64,000 nt of DNA from Rhodococcoides kyotonense (GTDB lineage: Bacteria > Actinomycetota > Actinomycetes > Mycobacteriales > Mycobacteriaceae), in NCBI RefSeq assembly GCF_001645385.1, contig NZ_LVHI01000001.1:73835-137834 (forward strand), written 5' to 3'. The translations under genes and the position numbers were made by a program. This document shows positions 62,892 through 64,000 of this stretch, piece by piece (positions within the stretch are counted from its first letter, which is position 1; every line of letters begins with the position of its first letter). Below the pieces are notes generated by a model that was not told where the DNA came from, searched no databases, and saw only the letters and a list, made by a program, of their open reading frames with translations.

Positions 62892-64000
62892 ATGGTGCGT
62901 CCACCCACGTCGCGTTCGGTCGTCCCGGGAGCCGGGCGTCTCGGATTGGTGGAGTCCAGTGCCCCTGCGGATCTGACCAGGCTCGGCTGGGTCGACGAGG
63001 GCAGCCTGGAACTGTTGTGGTCGCTCTCGCGGGCCGCGAATGCCGATCTGGCTCTTCGCACGGTCGTTCGCCTGTCCGACTCGCTCGGTGACGGGTTCGC
63101 CGAGGTCGATGCTGCGTTGCGCGCGGACAAGGGCTTTCGAGGACGCCTGTTCGGGCTGACGGGCGCCTCGAGCGCCCTCGCGGACCACTTGGTGTCCGAC
63201 CCCGCTGCGTGGCGTCTGCTGCTCACCCCCGAAGGATCCTCGTCCGGCCGGAATGCGGGTGTCGCGCTCCCGAGCAAGGAACAGCTGACGAAGCAACTGC
63301 TCGACGCCGTCGAGGCCGTTCCGGAGACGGGCGACAACGCCGCGCCCGACCTGTACCGCGCGGGCATCGTCGGACCCGACGCCGTTCTCGCGCTGCGTAA
63401 GACGTACCGCGATCAGGTGATGGTGCTGGCCGCCGCCGACCTGGCGGCGACCGTCGAGAACGAGCCGGTACTGCCGTATCAGTTGGTGGGAACACAGCTC
63501 TCCGACATGGCCGACGCGGCCCTGACCGCCGCGCTCGCCGTGGCCGTCGCGACCGTGTGTCCCGATTCGCCGTGCCCGACCCGCCTCGCCGTCGTCGCGA
63601 TGGGCAAATGCGGTGCGCGCGAACTGAATTACGTGTCCGACGTCGACGTCGTGTTCGTCGCCGAGCCTGCCGACGCCGTCGCGAGTCGCATCGCAGGCGA
63701 GATGATGCGGATCGGCTCGTCGGCGTTCTTCGAGGTCGACGCGGCCTTGCGTCCCGAGGGCAAGCGCGGCGAACTCGTCCGCACACTCGACTCGCACATT
63801 GCGTACTACAAGCGCTGGGCCAAGACCTGGGAGTTCCAGGCACTGCTCAAAGCGCGTCCGATGACGGGCGATCTGGAACTCGGCCACGCATACGTCGCCG
63901 CGCTGAATCCGATGGTGTGGCTGGCGTCGCAGCGCGAGGACTTCGTCCCCGAGGTCCGTGCGATGCGCAGACGCGTCGAGGAAATGGTGCCGCCCGAACT
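62892..64000 (+). CDS. glnE: Glutamine synthetase adenylyltransferase GlnE (5' part)
   Basis: The first 369 codons of GlnE, the large enzyme that adenylylates and de-adenylylates glutamine synthetase according to nitrogen status; it continues past the right edge. The visible part holds the N-terminal nucleotidyltransferase, with [17 protein letters not shown] (near residue 240) and its metal-binding aspartates. ATG 62892 and GTG 62895 are adjacent possible starts. It follows glnA2 by 101 bases on the same strand, as in M. tuberculosis, where glnE is essential. Confidence 0.93.
   Translation, partial: MVRPPTSRSVVPGAGRLGLVESSAPADLTRLGWVDEGSLELLWSLSRAANADLALRTVVRLSDSLGDGFAEVDAALRADKGFRGRLFGLTGASSALADHLVSDPAAWRLLLTPEGSSSGRNAGVALPSKEQLTKQLLDAVEAVPETGDNAAPDLYRAGIVGPDAVLALRKTYRDQVMVLAAADLAATVENEPVLPYQLVGTQLSDMADAALTAALAVAVATVCPDSPCPTRLAVVAMGKCGARELNYVSDVDVVFVAEPADAVASRIAGEMMRIGSSAFFEVDAALRPEGKRGELVRTLDSHIAYYKRWAKTWEFQALLKARPMTGDLELGHAYVAALNPMVWLASQREDFVPEVRAMRRRVEEMVPPE

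Overview
The window is 64 kb of GC-rich DNA from a mycolic-acid-forming actinobacterium, most likely Rhodococcus in the broad sense. The evidence is the mabR-fabD-acpM-kasA-accD6 FAS-II operon, an actinobacterial RNase P RNA, a conservon, a mycofactocin-type alcohol dehydrogenase, and gene order that follows the Mycobacterium tuberculosis Rv2220-Rv2247 segment at both ends. No insertion sequence, integrase, prophage or CRISPR array was seen. Coding density is high: no gap without a gene exceeds about 260 bases, and many neighbouring genes overlap by 4 to 60 bases.

Region 1 (1-6.7 kb) holds the end of a secreted cupin gene, a universal stress protein, tRNA-Met, a molybdopterin oxidoreductase divergent from an NDMA-dependent alcohol dehydrogenase (with a KstR-like operator between them), a beta-lactamase-fold hydrolase, a DUF3145 protein and a cold-shock protein. 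Region 2 (6.7-16.6 kb) is core lipid and central metabolism: accD6, kasA, acpM, fabD, their regulator mabR, aceE, a DUF3052 protein, the peroxiredoxin ahpE and tRNA-Val.

Region 3 (16.6-44.1 kb) is an accessory block inserted, relative to the M. tuberculosis order as I remember it, between ahpE and cobD. It contains a carboxylic-acid degradation cluster (MHS-type permease, FadR-type regulator, acyl-CoA ligase, enoyl-CoA hydratase and two acyl-CoA dehydrogenases) whose two promoters carry matching operators. After two TetR regulators and a LysE-LysG exporter pair comes a conservon (sensor kinase, roadblock, DUF742, GTPase) followed by an MHYT membrane protein. Then come a putative nitrogen-compound cluster (NCS1 permease, tandem nitrilase with a dead second half, racemase-family protein, flavin oxidoreductase), an iron alcohol dehydrogenase with mmsA and a LysR regulator, and a MarR plus AmiC-like sensor pair. 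A secreted DUF218 protein and small membrane proteins close the block.

Region 4 (44.4-64 kb) returns to the conserved order: cobD, SURF1, ptpA, a PtkA-like HAD gene, cobC, a Nif3 protein, a zinc-ribbon protein, RNase H/phosphatase, an ion transporter, rnpB, an RNB nuclease, a proline iminopeptidase, panB, nadE, a Hip1-like secreted hydrolase, glnA2 and the start of glnE. These cover cobalamin synthesis, phosphotyrosine signalling, RNA processing, pantothenate and NAD synthesis, and nitrogen control.
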